64,000 nucleotides of DNA from Spizellomyces punctatus DAOM BR117 (taxonomy: Eukaryota; Chytridiomycota; Chytridiomycetes; Spizellomycetales; Spizellomycetaceae): positions 353,339 to 417,338 of the forward strand of contig NW_015971547.1 in assembly GCF_000182565.1 (NCBI RefSeq), given 5' to 3'. Below, piece after piece: positions 11,893 to 22,955 of this stretch (its first letter is position 1; every line of letters begins with the position of its first letter). The notes under the pieces are model-generated. The model was not told the origin of the DNA, made no database searches, and saw only the letters and a list, made by a program, of their open reading frames with translations. Made by a program: the position numbers and the translations under genes.

Positions 11893-12972
11893 CTACATCA
11901 AGCTCGAACTTGATGGAGAAGCATACAGAACCTCTACGCTCCCACCTCCGTGCTGGCCCTTGTACTCGCCTTGTCCAAACGGGGTGGTTGCAATGGTCAA
12001 ACTTCCGGCCCGGCTCGATCTGGTACCAGCTCCCACCTTTTCCATTTCCTGTCGACCTAGCGAAGCCACTTTGACGCTTTCACCTGCCCCAACACTAGCA
12101 CGCTTTGCGGAGCCAGCATTTCCAGTTTCTTCATCGTCATCGATATCAGCCAAAAAGTTCTTTATGTCTAAATCAACGTTCCTTCCGGTAAGTTTCGCAA
12201 ACACATCGTGCTTGCTGGGGTCTCCCACGATACGCACTTCTACAGCTGGGTGTGCTCCGACAAGACCCATTTGCGCTGCTGTTTCCTGTAAGACTGCCGT
12301 TGCCTCCTTTACAAATGGAAGACTTAGGTAAACGCATGCCACCCCTCCAGTAAAGAAACACGGGAGCAGTAATGATTTCTCGTGCAAGAAGCTATAGGAC
12401 AACTGTCCCAATATTCCGCCGATGAGATAAGAAATCAAAAGTGGAACGTGTACTTTGAGCCGCCAAAGCTCGGCTTTGGTGTCGAGCCGGCATGCTTGGC
12501 CCAAGATGTTTCCAATATCGGTGCATATTCCAGTCATATGCGTTGTTCGCACAACAGCACCTGAGTAACTTGTCGCTAGAGCATTCTGCAGCCCGCATGC
12601 AAACGCCGCACACCATTCACCCACAATCAACTCCCGTCTCAAGAATACGAAACTCGCAAAAAGGCATGCGCTTTCGAGAATTAGGGCATATCCGTATCCG
12701 CGCCCGAGTCGGAATTTGTTGTCGCCCACCATAAACCCAGCAATGAAGGATCCAAACATGTAGGAGAACAAAATGCTGGTAACCAGCGCGAGGGTGGTAA
12801 TATCGGCGTTGAGGAGCGCCATTGCAATCCGCGAGACGTTACCAGTGTGGTGGGACACTGTCACAGTAAACACACCGGCGAGTGTGACAACATTGATGAA
12901 ACCGGCATTCAAGGCAAGCACCGAGCCACCGATGACAATGGAGTTGAACTCCCGTTGTGCAAAGTTGTTCAT
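11893..12972 (-). CDS. DUF1275 (YoaK-type) multi-pass membrane protein
   Basis: Intronless 359-residue protein. The first 230 residues contain about six to seven hydrophobic segments and the family signatures AGFINVVTLAGVFTVTVSHHTGNVSR near the start, GLQNALATSYSGAVVRTTHMTG (read as two adjoining blocks) in the middle, and a later GGILGQL. Those HxTGN and TTHMTG motifs define the DUF1275/YoaK family, found in bacteria and fungi and of unknown transport or sensing role. The C-terminal 110 residues are polar and probably cytosolic, with an acidic patch (ADIDDDEETG). The start at 12972 gives the shortest N-terminus before the first hydrophobic segment. Convergent with GPI13. Confidence 0.85.
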   Translation of the reverse strand: MNNFAQREFNSIVIGGSVLALNAGFINVVTLAGVFTVTVSHHTGNVSRIAMALLNADITTLALVTSILFSYMFGSFIAGFMVGDNKFRLGRGYGYALILESACLFASFVFLRRELIVGEWCAAFACGLQNALATSYSGAVVRTTHMTGICTDIGNILGQACRLDTKAELWRLKVHVPLLISYLIGGILGQLSYSFLHEKSLLLPCFFTGGVACVYLSLPFVKEATAVLQETAAQMGLVGAHPAVEVRIVGDPSKHDVFAKLTGRNVDLDIKNFLADIDDDEETGNAGSAKRASVGAGESVKVASLGRQEMEKVGAGTRSSRAGSLTIATTPFGQGEYKGQHGGGSVEVLYASPSSSSLM

Positions 12973-13720
12973 TTTATGGAAGGTTTAGGCGGTTTTCTGC
13001 AGTCTATTGCACACAGGATGACTGGGAATAATGGTATGAGGGCTAATGAGCGATAATTCCTAGTAGACGTGCCCTAAAAATGTTCAGAATAACGCAACCA
13101 GGCGCTCAGTCGAGAATTGGTTATTATGAAATTTACCGTACAATAGACTCCCTAAGAACGCAACGTGGGTGAGTCGCACTCCCCGCTAAAGGTCTCCGCA
13201 ACGCTCCGATTGCTATCAAATCCTGCTGTCAGTCCAACACGTCAATCGCTGATGAACCCACAGTAGAACCATCCAGCTATTTTCCAGTCCAACTCGTTAA
13301 ACCCTATGCTCTCACCTTGAGGATTTGCAAAAATCTCCAGCCCAAAGTTCTTGACGCCGATTACAGCAGTGGGAACCCAGTCTCATCAGCGCGGTTGGTT
13401 GATCATGTAAGCAGATCGTGTAAGCATCAATCATGATTGCAGCTATCTGTACATTAGTGTAGAGGTGACAGAAACTGGCCCTAGCTACTACATCAGGGAA
13501 TGAACCAGCGTAAACTGGCTCCGAAAAGCTAACTAACTACTACTAGGCAATTATACACGCAATACGTAACGGCTATTCTAAACCGGATAATTGCCCACCA
13601 CCACACGCGTTCCTACTGGGCCTTGATCCGGAACTCTTGATCGACATTGAAGCCAGAGTCATCGCACGAGAGTTAATATCGTCAGGGAGACTCAAAAGCC
13701 GGAGGATTTTCAGTAACGAC
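12973..13720. other. Intergenic region, no supported gene
   Basis: About 750 bp. On the minus strand there is a 45-codon open stretch without an ATG, around 13245-13385 (reading DWVPTAVIGVKNFGLE and then a stop). It has coding-like composition but no family match that I know and no convincing splice partners. The rest shows nothing recognisable. Confidence 0.35.
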
Positions 13721-14218
13721 TCATTCATCATCACTGGGCACTAGTTCTTCAGGTGCTCTCTCGATCAGGCCTTGACGGATCTGTTCTTCATATTCTCGGA
13801 TACCCCAATAATCCACGCCCATTTCGGGATCCCGTTCTTCGGCTAACTGCCTTAAACCCTCCTCCTCGGCACGGGTAAGAGGACGGAGCCTTTCGAACAC
13901 AAGCTCGCGCGAGCGAAGGTATGCAGATCGGAAGCATTCCCTTTGTAGCCGATAAGCCACGTAGTGCCCCCTCAGTTCATCATAGACTGCCTGGTTCAAG
14001 CCCCAATAATTGATTTTGAATCTTAAAGGGATGGTCTTGATATAGGTGATGACACCTGTGCAGAAAGCCCAGCAACTGGGAGCAGTATTTGTAGTGGTGT
14101 CGTTCGTGGGCGGATCGTTGGTAGACGGAGCAGCAGGACCAGCTGGCGGATCAGCACTCGACGAACAGCCGCCCGTATAACTATCGCTAATAGTTCGGCG
14201 AAAAATAGCCCTACCCAT
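13721..14218 (-). CDS. Hypothetical orphan protein
   Basis: Open frame of 165 residues that I do not recognise. The N-terminal third is serine-, proline- and threonine-rich. A short hydrophobic patch (SCWAFCTGVITYI) sits near residues 48-60. The C-terminal two thirds are charged and probably helical, rich in arginine and glutamate, ending in an acidic tail (VPSDDE). It contains two YWG motifs, NYWGLN and DYWGIR. There are no splice signals needed to keep it open. It lies at the edge of a repeat-containing stretch, so it could be a lineage-specific gene or a relic frame. Confidence 0.4.
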   Translation of the reverse strand: MGRAIFRRTISDSYTGGCSSSADPPAGPAAPSTNDPPTNDTTTNTAPSCWAFCTGVITYIKTIPLRFKINYWGLNQAVYDELRGHYVAYRLQRECFRSAYLRSRELVFERLRPLTRAEEEGLRQLAEERDPEMGVDYWGIREYEEQIRQGLIERAPEELVPSDDE

Positions 14219-14324
14219 GATAAAGAAACGAAGAAGCTCATATTCCCACGTCTGTGACGATTAACACCCAGTTCATGCGCCACTAATGCGCCACATACTG
14301 CAAGCCACATGCAGGAGGTGCGCG

Positions 14325-14332
14325 TATAAAAG
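14325..14332 (+). promoter_or_regulatory. TATA-box-like element
   Basis: Sequence TATAAAAG on the plus strand, followed by a pyrimidine-rich stretch and, at 14454-14540, a 28-codon hydrophobic frame beginning MPAIGHLLFLLIAM that resembles a signal peptide. No downstream exon can be assigned, so any transcript is speculative. Confidence 0.25.
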
Positions 14333-14493
14333 GCGTCCTTTCTCACGCGCTCCTCTTCCCACTATCTTTTCTGTCGAGTAGTTGTGTTGCAGTACACAGT
14401 TACTGTATACACCCTGCTCGCAAAACAGAAAACCAGTAAATTGGCAGAGTTCCATGCCGGCCATAGGCCACCTCCTTTTTCTCCTCATCGCAA

Positions 14494-14550
14494 TGGGGGC
14501 CTGCATGTTTGTCAGCTCCTTGTGTGGCTGTTCCAAGTGACGGGCCAGTA
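14494..14550. repeat. 57-bp direct repeat, copy 1
   Basis: Begins TGGGGGCCTGCATG and ends GACGGGCCAGTA. It is identical to the copy at 14629-14685, 135 bp downstream. The bases on either side differ. Confidence 0.9.
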
Positions 14551-14628
14551 TTGTGGTGGAGAGGATAAGATCGGGGCGGGAGAAACAACTCTCGGGTGGT
14601 GGACGAGCTTCACCGCTGCACTCTACCG

Positions 14629-14685
14629 TGGGGGCCTGCATGTTTGTCAGCTCCTTGTGTGGCTGTTCCAAGTGACGGGCCAGTA
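14629..14685. repeat. 57-bp direct repeat, copy 2
   Basis: Second identical copy of the 57-bp unit. The spacing of 135 bp is divisible by three, so one frame through both copies on either strand encodes the same short peptide twice (minus strand: EQPHKELTNMQAP). This could reflect either a coding tandem duplication or chance. Confidence 0.9.
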
Positions 14686-14689
14686 CGGT

Positions 14690-15914
14690 GGCGGGTTGCT
14701 CGATGTTTTGCTCCGCCTACATTTTATATATACATTTTCACATTGCCTAGCAGTACACAGCGGCTTGCATTATTGATGAGCCCATTCATATGAATTGCCA
14801 CCAACGACAAGATTTGAACTTGTGGTTACTGCTTGCACCAGCTTCACCTATAGAGATCTATGAACTGGTGATTCCATCACAGACGTCATGGTTTGGCTAT
14901 CATATTGTTGTTGGTGACTCCCATCGTGGCAGACCTGATGATTAGGTATATGTCTCATATACTTGCCGATCTAGTTTCCCAGTTGGTCTCTGATGACTAC
15001 CTACTGCTGCTGTATGTCAAAACCTCTTTCCTCAACTCCTTTCCTATCATTCGCGCTATACTGTTTAATGACATATTGTGGATCTTGTCTTTTGCGGTTT
15101 GAGGTCTATTTCTATTGTCCTCAACTGTCACCATATGCGAATAGTACAATATATTTACGATATTGGTGACCTTTTTCATATGAGGCTAATCGCCTGTCTG
15201 TTTTCACTGAACATAATTGAGAATGTTCGCCTATTTCCCAATAAGGAAAACCCTGATAAAATCATCTCCCGTTCAAACTTTTCAATCTCCGACTCCAGGA
15301 CGGTTCCCGTATAATCCCTTGGCGTCTATTAATAGTCGATACCCATCTCCTGTTAGTTCTGATCTTTTGATGAGATATGTTCAGTTTCATCCATAGACTG
15401 TCTTTGCTCTACAAGACTTTGAATTCCTTCTGCATCTGGGTAATACTTTGCTTTTCCAAATGATACACGTATTTGTTAGAAGTTAACTTTCAGTCCAAGT
15501 TGCTCTCCAAACCAGTTAATCTTTGTCATATCCCATCTCAAGTTATCAACAGTTCGATCAGATTTTGACTGCTGGTCATGTATACAGGTCAATCTTGTTA
15601 TCATAATTGAATTTCCTACCGCTTGTAATTAATCTATCATAGTATGAACCCCTACCCTCCATGGGGGAGATATGCAGCTGCACTTTTATTCAGTTAAAAC
15701 GTCCTTAGTTTAGCATGATATGTGGGGGATTAACTAAATAATTTTAATGTTAATGATGACTGGAACCAACTTGGAAGTAAATTTCTTTTGTGTTTCATTG
15801 GCAACTCGCTGGTACAACAAAAAGTTGTCTTAGTCAGCCCGCCACGACGTCAGCTCACTGAGAAGGACGACTGAAGGTTCGAGGTTTTCTTTGCTCCTTT
15901 CTTGACGGAATTCA
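14690..15914. other. AT-rich stretch without a supported gene
   Basis: About 1.2 kb, visibly richer in A and T than the flanking genes, with many stops in all frames. On the minus strand between about 15240 and 15560 there are short coding-like runs interrupted by stops, for example KYYPDAEGIQSLVEQRQ and GTVLESEIEKFEREMIL. These suggest a decayed gene or mobile element that I cannot name. I see no terminal repeats, target-site duplications or intact domain. Confidence 0.4.
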
Positions 15915-17286
15915 ATGACGGACGTCAGTCTTAGCTCCCTGTCTGACATCAATAGTCGTTCCGCCTGTCCCCGTTGTGAGGGTAAGTGAGGTATAGTCTG
16001 CATCGTTCGTCGAGTGGCCCGTTAAAAACACCTGAATATGTCCGGTAGGCTTTGGTTTTGCACACGATTCCGTAGAAAAGCATGACAAACCACTAAAGAC
16101 TCGATGCAAACGTTGCGCGACCTGTAAAGGTATGGCGGCCACCCCATTGACCAAATGCTGCAAGGTTCAACTAATTATGTACTATTTCCTCTAGTATGCG
16201 ACGGATCTGGCGTGATAGTTGGAAAACTTCCATGCTCACGGTGTAAAGGTGGGAAAGCAGCGTGATATTCTGAACCCAACTCATCCTAGGGCGCTTCTCA
16301 CCTTCCCATCACATGCACAGCGCGTGGATTTGTCCATTCCAAAAAGGACGGCGCTAGATCGCATGGAACACTGGAGAGCTTGCGATGTATGGAATGTCGT
16401 GACTGTAAAGGTACAGGCACCAGTCCCATAGACGCTAGTGACGGACCTTGATTCCGTGACTCCTAGATTGCGATGGAATAGGAGTTTTGGACATCAAGAC
16501 CCTTCGACAACAGGAAAAAAGGAAAGCGGCGGCCATGCAAAGAGAAAAGCAGCAGAAACTACAGCAGCAACAACAACTGCACACCCCTCCCATGTCCCCC
16601 TTCCTCCCCCCACCCCCGATCTTGTGGAATCCGTTGCTCGGTCCACCACCACCACCACCACCGCCCTATATGCTGCCGCACATGGTCACACCTGGAGCAA
16701 TGGTTGGAACATTCCTCCCTCCACCACTGATGACCGTACCCGCAAGCAATGGATATCAGCTTCCGAACATACCACCATCAGGGACGTCTCAGCCGCCAGA
16801 GACAAAAGGGCGGACCCGACCACCTCGAACCCCACCCCGCCTAGACGAAATGAGGACGCGAACCAAATGTCCACGATGTGATGGTTACGGGTTTCGGCAC
16901 GATACCAGTGGGAAGCATGACAAGAAGAAAGGGGAACGGTGTAAAGGTTGTGGGAATTGTAAAGGTTGGTGATATTGTTAAAAAAATCTTTTCTATTAAT
17001 GGGACCATATTCACTATTTTCTCACATTATATAGCATGTCAAGGGAGTGGGCAGGTGTCAAATAAGAAGGCATGCACATCCTGTCAAAGTGAGTTACCCT
17101 TTATCCGTTTGCATACATAATCTCTCCCTCTTGGTTTTAATCCAGCTGCCTGTTTTTATAGTGACAGGGTTCACCCATCCGGCATCATCCGATCGTGAAC
17201 ATGATGCCCCTCAACATCTCCGCTGCTTTTTTTGTAAAGACTGTGTAGTGTGCAAAGGGTTGGGTGTAGCAGATGCTGTAGGCTAG
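15915..17286 (+). CDS. Cysteine-rich protein with two DnaJ-type zinc-binding domains, no J-domain
   Basis: Seven exons (15915-15981, 16049-16129, 16195-16248, 16321-16410, 16467-16964, 17035-17088, 17168-17286) join into 963 nt, 320 residues. Unit 1 (about residues 19-100) has four motifs of the DnaJ cysteine-rich type CxxCxGxG: CPRCEGFG, CKVCDGSG, CSRCKARG (degenerate) and CKDCDGIG. Unit 2 (about residues 233-318) has CPRCDGYG, CKACQGSG, CTSCQRFT (degenerate) and CVVCKGLG. The first motif of each unit is followed by GF.HD and a KHDK block, and each unit has extra cysteines (RCKRCATC, RCKGCGNC, CFFCKDC). A glutamine- then proline-rich linker of about 120 residues separates the units. In DnaJ/Hsp40 such repeats bind two zinc ions and unfolded clients. 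No HPD-containing J-domain is present. All six introns are phase 1, most directly after a TGT AAA codon pair. Function unknown. Confidence 0.75.
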
Positions 17287-17425
17287 AGGTAGTGTATTAC
17301 ACATGGAGACGCCACACCGCGCCATATTACCTGATCGGATGCACACATGACCGAGCTTGACAACCGTTGTTGCTTTGCAGGCAACGCTGGGTTGGAACTC
17401 GAGATCAATCCTTCCTTCATCCATC

Positions 17426-18050
17426 ATGCTGTCGACAGTACGATGCTTAGCCTCGAGAAGGCATCCCCAAATCCTGCGTACATTGCCTATTCTTGCCCGG
17501 CCAGTTCCTGCAGCGAGACCTAGCACTCTCGTCCCCCTTATTCCCAAGCCTGTTCTGTCTTCAAATCTCGTCCCTGCACGACAAATGGCCACTCTCAACC
17601 AAGTCATCAGCGGAATCCGCAAAGACCGCAAGAAGAAGCCTGCCTCTCCAGCATTGGATGGTGCTCCGCAGCGCCGTGGTGTGTGTCTTAAAGTGTTTGC
17701 CGTGAAACCAAAGAAACCAAATTCAGCCCAGCGAAAAGTCTGTCGAGTCCGATTGACAACAGGAAAGGTTGTTATTGCATACATCCCTGGCGAAGGACAC
17801 AATCTGCAGGAGCACTCTGTCGTCTTGGTGCGAGGTGGGCGTGTGTCCGATTGTCCTGGTGTACGATACAAGATTGTTAGAGGTGCGTTGGATTGCCAAG
17901 GGGTGGTGAACAGAACGAAATCGAGGTCCAAATACGGAACAAAGGTACTATCACTTTTCTTTTTCTGAATCTAGTCTATATGATTTACCTCTCCCTCTTC
18001 CTTGTCACTCTCAGAAACCAAAGACTGGTGATGCAGCAGGAAAGAAATAG
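17426..18050 (+). CDS. MRPS12: Mitochondrial small-subunit ribosomal protein uS12m
   Basis: Two exons (17426-17944 and 18015-18050) give 184 residues. The first 52 or so residues are basic, serine-rich and free of acids, as in a mitochondrial targeting presequence. An internal Met then begins [18 protein letters not shown], the normal S12 N-terminus. The universal S12 core follows: [59 protein letters not shown]. uS12 lies at the decoding centre. The second exon encodes the short lysine-rich tail [11 protein letters not shown]. The ATG at 17426 is preferred over an upstream in-frame TTG because it starts the presequence. Confidence 0.95.
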
Positions 18051-18520
18051 TGTATCTATTATAACAGTGTGGATAATATACAGGCAAAGGGCTTAGACAT
18101 ATAAAGCAATTCATATACTTGAACGTTAGACTTTCTGGTCATTCTGCCGCACCCACGCCGAGAATTTTCCCGGCGCTTTGGGGCGTCATTCGTTCTTTTC
18201 GCTATCGCAGTTGTTATTTTTAATATTGTCAAAGTACAGTGCGAAGCTAATGGTAAAACTTACTGTATTTGGTGGTGCTGTATGTGGCTTAACAGTGTCG
18301 AGCTTGTGCATATGTCGCAGTCTGGCGCCAGGCCCAGGGGAAGGCGGCACCTCGTTTAATGGATAGTAAGCCAGCATGTGATATACGGCATCATATTTGA
18401 CATTAGGATACGTTCGAGGCTCATGATGCCGTCGCGCCGTTTTGAGAGAAAAGAATTGAGGCTTGGAGTAAGATCATGCAATAGGAGCTTGATTAATCAA
18501 GTCAAGAACTCGACACTTTG
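18051..18520. other. Intergenic region between convergent genes
   Basis: About 470 bp between the uS12m stop and the end of the CFAP337-like gene. It should carry both 3' UTRs. I see no further gene or RNA. Confidence 0.4.
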
Positions 18521-21500
18521 CTACAGACTCACTTTATTCGTATCAGAGGGGTTGATGAGGTCTGGGGAAAGCGTCCAATCTGTGGCGCTCTTCCTTTTCC
18601 GGTAGAGGTCTGGTATCCAGCATGAGCGTATACTCCTGGGGCATAAAGCTATATTCAAGTGATGCATACCGGTCCAATGTTTGACGACCTGTGCCTGGAT
18701 TGCTCGACATCGTAGAAGCTTGATGTTGGCCATCGTCATACCCCCTTCGGGTTCATCTCCTTGTTCTCCTGGAAGAAAAGAATATGAGAACTAACTCAAA
18801 AGGCCGATATCAGCCCAAAATTGCAGATGCTCCACTATACCGTCATCTGACATTGTCGCTGTCAGTTCTCTCGATATACCTGTCCAACGTCATTAGTCAT
18901 TTTATAATAATAAGATGAGATGCCTCCAAGTTACCTCTCCACGTATCTATAACATTTTTCTTGAGCATTTCCTGATGTTTGGTTAGCAGCTGATTTCTTT
19001 GCTCCTCTATTCTTGACGCCTGCTTCACATCCTCAGGCATCTCTTGGTATGTAAATGGGTCACCCAGCACCCATGGGTCATCTTGGCCAAAGACCCCGAT
19101 ATGCGTTCCTAGAGTCGACGGTTCATTTAGGGAAGTTCGGCAGTCAGCGAGTTCATATGCACCATACCATCTGCTGTCCATACACGAATGGTCCCATCCT
19201 TGGAGGCAGTAAGAATGACGTTGTGAATGTTTGCATAGTTAACGCTAGTCGGGAAGTGTCAGCGCGCGTTCTTCCAAATCCTTCATGGATCATGAGCTAA
19301 CCTTGAGATACTTTGGACATGGGCTCTCCAACTCTTCTTCATCACGCAAAACGAATCATATTGACCCGTCACCATGCTATTTACATTGACTTCGAAAATC
19401 TGCATGACTTGACTCATTAATCATTGTTTGGCCAAATAGGGAGCCACGTCATGCTTACCCTCACATGCCCTTTGGATCCCCCAACTACCAAAAGAGTGCC
19501 ATCCGAGCTGAGGGCCATAGTCGCCAGTCCTTCTTCTTTTGTTACCTGGCAATTCATCTAAATTCAAGGATGCGTAGTAAGTGCTGCTAATTTCGGTTAT
19601 GCAAACTGTCTACCATGTGCCTCACCTCGTACAGCATAGTGCCCTCATACGTGTCCCAAAATCGAAGGCATCCATCGGCATGACAAGATGCTAAAGGTCG
19701 CGTTCGCTTCGTTTTTCTTTCTAAAGGATGAAGGAAGAGGATCTAAAGGTTGCGATATTAGCAGAGTGAGAGGAACGGTGCGCGCCAGCTCTTACCTTTT
19801 CAATAGCCTTTTCCTCTTTACTTCGCAAGTCAAGAAATGGCTCGCTTAGTGTGAGTTTGATGTAGCCTACAAAGCCTCATCAGCAAGTCATTCCACCGAC
19901 AGACGCTTCCAGCCCACCACACACCAGACTCCAAACTCCAAATGACTATAATTCCATCCACGCTACTTGTAGCTAGCATACTCGGAGGACAGAATGCTAC
20001 AGAAGATATGTCATCCTGATGACTTTGGAGACAATCTATCAGTTTTTAACACGGTGACATTCCAGCGGCAACATTTTCGCTCACCCTCGATGTGCACCTG
20101 ATCCCGACCCATTCATTATGCGGACTGGCTTGGCCTCAAAATGAGTTGGGTCGTCCAGGAATATGGACACCTTTCTATCCCATCCCACACAAATGATGTA
20201 ACGATTCGATCCCTGATGGAGTCCAGTCAGCAGTTGAGATCCATTTCATGTTCCAGCTACCGCATACCATCTCCACATATAAAACATCAGTAGTCTCCGA
20301 GAGATTGTCCTTCATCATCTTACGGAGTATCTGGCCGTTGTTAAAGTTCCACATCTGAGACGCTGTTAAATCAGGGACGACTAGATGCTGACGTAGTGAA
20401 TAAGGTGCCCACCTTTACTATTCCGTCCCGACTCCCAGTCACCAATCGACGTCCGCTCCTATCGAAGCACATGGCTGTGATTTCGAGTTTCTGTCAAAAT
20501 GCATATGTCATGTTCGCTTGGGCCAGGTAAAAGGCCAACAGTAGTCTCGGTACCCCATGCGCATTATGGAAAGAGAAGGCTCGGCTCCCCGAAGCAAGAT
20601 CCCATATGCAAACCGTTCCATCTTGGGCGCCACTAACGACCTGCAATTGCTGTCAGCATATTCCAGTAGGATGGTCTCGCTTTCTCTAAATGCCGAACCT
20701 GATGGAAATTTTCGTTAAACATGGCTGCAACTACGCCGGTATCGTGACTGCGTGATACGGTGTGTCTGAACGTTTTGTATAGCTGATGCATATTTAGAAG
20801 TCATTTAAAAATACCTAGATGCGTGTATAACTCACCGGCCATGTTGCCAGTTTGTCGCTTCCCAAGACTATTTGTCTGTTGATGGAATCGAAAAACATCA
20901 CGGATATCAATTCATCGGATCGTTGTGGTAGCTTTTCGGTCAGAGTTTGCAAACAGTTCAGATTGCGCGCGTTCCAAATTTTGATAACCTGAGCAAGAAG
21001 AAAAAAGTAAATAAGTGGAAAACACAACTGATTCTGAAGTTCGCAGCTTTTACCCTGTCCTCTGATAAGCTGATGATGTGCCCCTCTTCGTGGTTGATGC
21101 CGATGTTTACGATGGCCGTGTTGTGTCCATGCAAGCTGCCAGCGGGCTTCGATAGTACGTAGGGATTCCACAAGCGGCTAGACAACATAATCAGCATTCG
21201 TTTCTACAGTTCAGACAGGGGGATAATCACGCACATAATTTTGTCTCGTCCTCCAGTCACCAAAAAGCTGGGCCGCCTGCAGAACTCGAACGCCTTAATT
21301 CCCTTCGGCACATGGACATATCGTATCGATTTCCTCTCAAGGTCGCCTACGACCAGTGATCTTGCACTTTCTGGCGCACAAGAGACGAATGCATTGATCT
21401 CTTGGTAATACTGCACTTTAACTACCCAATCATTGTGAATCTTTCTCTAAGACGTCACGCAGAGGTAAGTCAGGGTATACGACGAGGTACCGGCAAGTCA

Positions 21501-22827
21501 CGTACCCGATAAAAAGAAGCATTATGTTTCCTGAGACTCTCTCTCTTCGCCAATTTCGCGGGTGTCAAATCCTCGTTTCCTTCATTCTCGGTAAAAAATT
21601 TCCGTGTGAAAGTAAGCACATTGATGTATCCCCCATCATCGCCGAATAAGATAAAGTCCCGCTCTTCATCATGTTGCCCTAGCAGATTAGACCAATATAT
21701 ATATAACAAACAATGTCGGCCGCCGGACCACGAATGTAGACATCAGAGGGTAAACGTACCACCATATGCGATGCAGAGTGGGTTATTCTCCAGTTGCGAT
21801 AAGGTTACGATTAATCTTGGTTTTATTGAAAGAACATCATATACGCATAGCCTAAAGGCAGAAGGTGTCAATTGCTGAACGAATAATTATGCGCAGAGCG
21901 AGCACTTACTGTCGATCATCCGTGATGGTTACAAGCCGGTTATGGTCGTGTATATATATTGCATCTGCTATCCATGATAGACGATTGAAATCTCTTATAT
22001 GAACTATCCGCTGGAGTTTCAAATTTTGAGCCCAGAGGCAAACACATCCTTCGCGACTGGATAAAAGGGGGACGGTCGGGTGGTTATTACATTAGACAGA
22101 TTTCTGACTGTTGGCCATACCTGACGCTAATGTACTTCCGTTCCTTTGGAATATAGTCGAGTCGCTTTATGATATCCTTGTGCGGAGAATTAAAAAGCTT
22201 CTTGATTCTCTCATCGAAAATGCTATGCTAAATGATGGTCGGCATACCGTCAAGGAACCCCATTACGTGTTACGCAACCTACTGTCTCGCCACCTTCCAG
22301 AGCTCCTGTCATCATATAGTTTGAAAATTCATCCCAATCCACGGTGCCATCAGAATTTGCATCAATCTTCATGAAAAGCATTGTCATCTGATCGTATGTC
22401 AGATTTCCCCCCACAACTTTCCCAAAGACTTCACGAAACTGACCAAAAGAATTGGTAAATTGCTATGCATATCGTACAAGTAGAGACGTATATACCTTGT
22501 CGATATCAAAGCCAGAGCTTCCATCCTCATTTTGATGACTTTGAAACATTGCCATCAATTGCTCAAAATGGTTCATATTCATATATTGTTGAACATCGAT
22601 ATTGAAGTCATTTCTAGACATTAATTAGTACATATTTTCACTAAGTAGATTAAGTATTAGCCGAACGTACTTGGTATTGGATTTTGTAGGACTCTTGTCT
22701 CCGTTCTGGTCGCCTGTTACACGCACCCTCACACGTCAACAATAACGTCCCACAGGGTCAGATAACATTCGAAGGTGCTTCTACCTGCGCCAGGGGAGCT
22801 CCTTGTGAAATCCACCTGTGGATCCAT
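18521..22827 (-). CDS. CFAP337/WDR49-like EF-hand and WD40-repeat flagellar protein (many exons)
   Basis: Minus-strand gene split by many short introns. The start MDPQVDFTRSSPG lies at 22827. Early exons (about 22610-22500 and 22440-22280) encode an EF-hand region with a canonical loop, DANSDGTVDWDE, followed by F. The following exons, about 22110 to 19100, encode a long series of WD40 blades. Examples are the block VLGDPFTYQEMPEDV near 19100 and DERDFILFGDDGGY-type sequence (read EERDFILFGDDGGY) near 21660. The pattern GTHIGVFGQDDPWVLGDP matches the region after the WD repeats in WDR49/WDR64/CFAP337, an axonemal protein family. The last exon probably ends at TAG 18521-18523 (DTNKVSL). Exon borders inside the WD region were not all resolved. 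The gene implies a motile flagellum. It diverges from the exonuclease-like gene. Confidence 0.75.
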
Positions 22828-22955
22828 TTCAGTTATAACAGCGCCAAAAGGTAGCTCGGTGTGAATGTCGAGGGATCTGCAAGTTATGACCACTGGACGT
22901 TGCGGGGCATTGCTGGCGCAGCGCTTATGCAATCGGCGATCACGGGATATCGCGG

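Noticed and set aside
14494-14685. Possible CRISPR-like repeat
   Set aside because: Only two copies, 57 bp long, with no array, in a eukaryotic genome.
14795-14900. tRNA-like sequence on the minus strand with a perfect T-arm (ACAAG stem, TTCAAAT loop)
   Set aside because: The 5' acceptor strand does not pair with the 3' strand, and no proper D-arm or anticodon arm can be folded. At best it is a relic or chance match.
16438-16881. 147-residue open frame overlapping the cysteine-rich gene
   Set aside because: It is a shadow frame of the Q/P-rich exon; the cysteine motifs that continue into neighbouring exons are in another frame.
17185-17931. 248-residue minus-strand frame opposite uS12m
   Set aside because: Antisense to a highly conserved ribosomal protein; no motif of its own.
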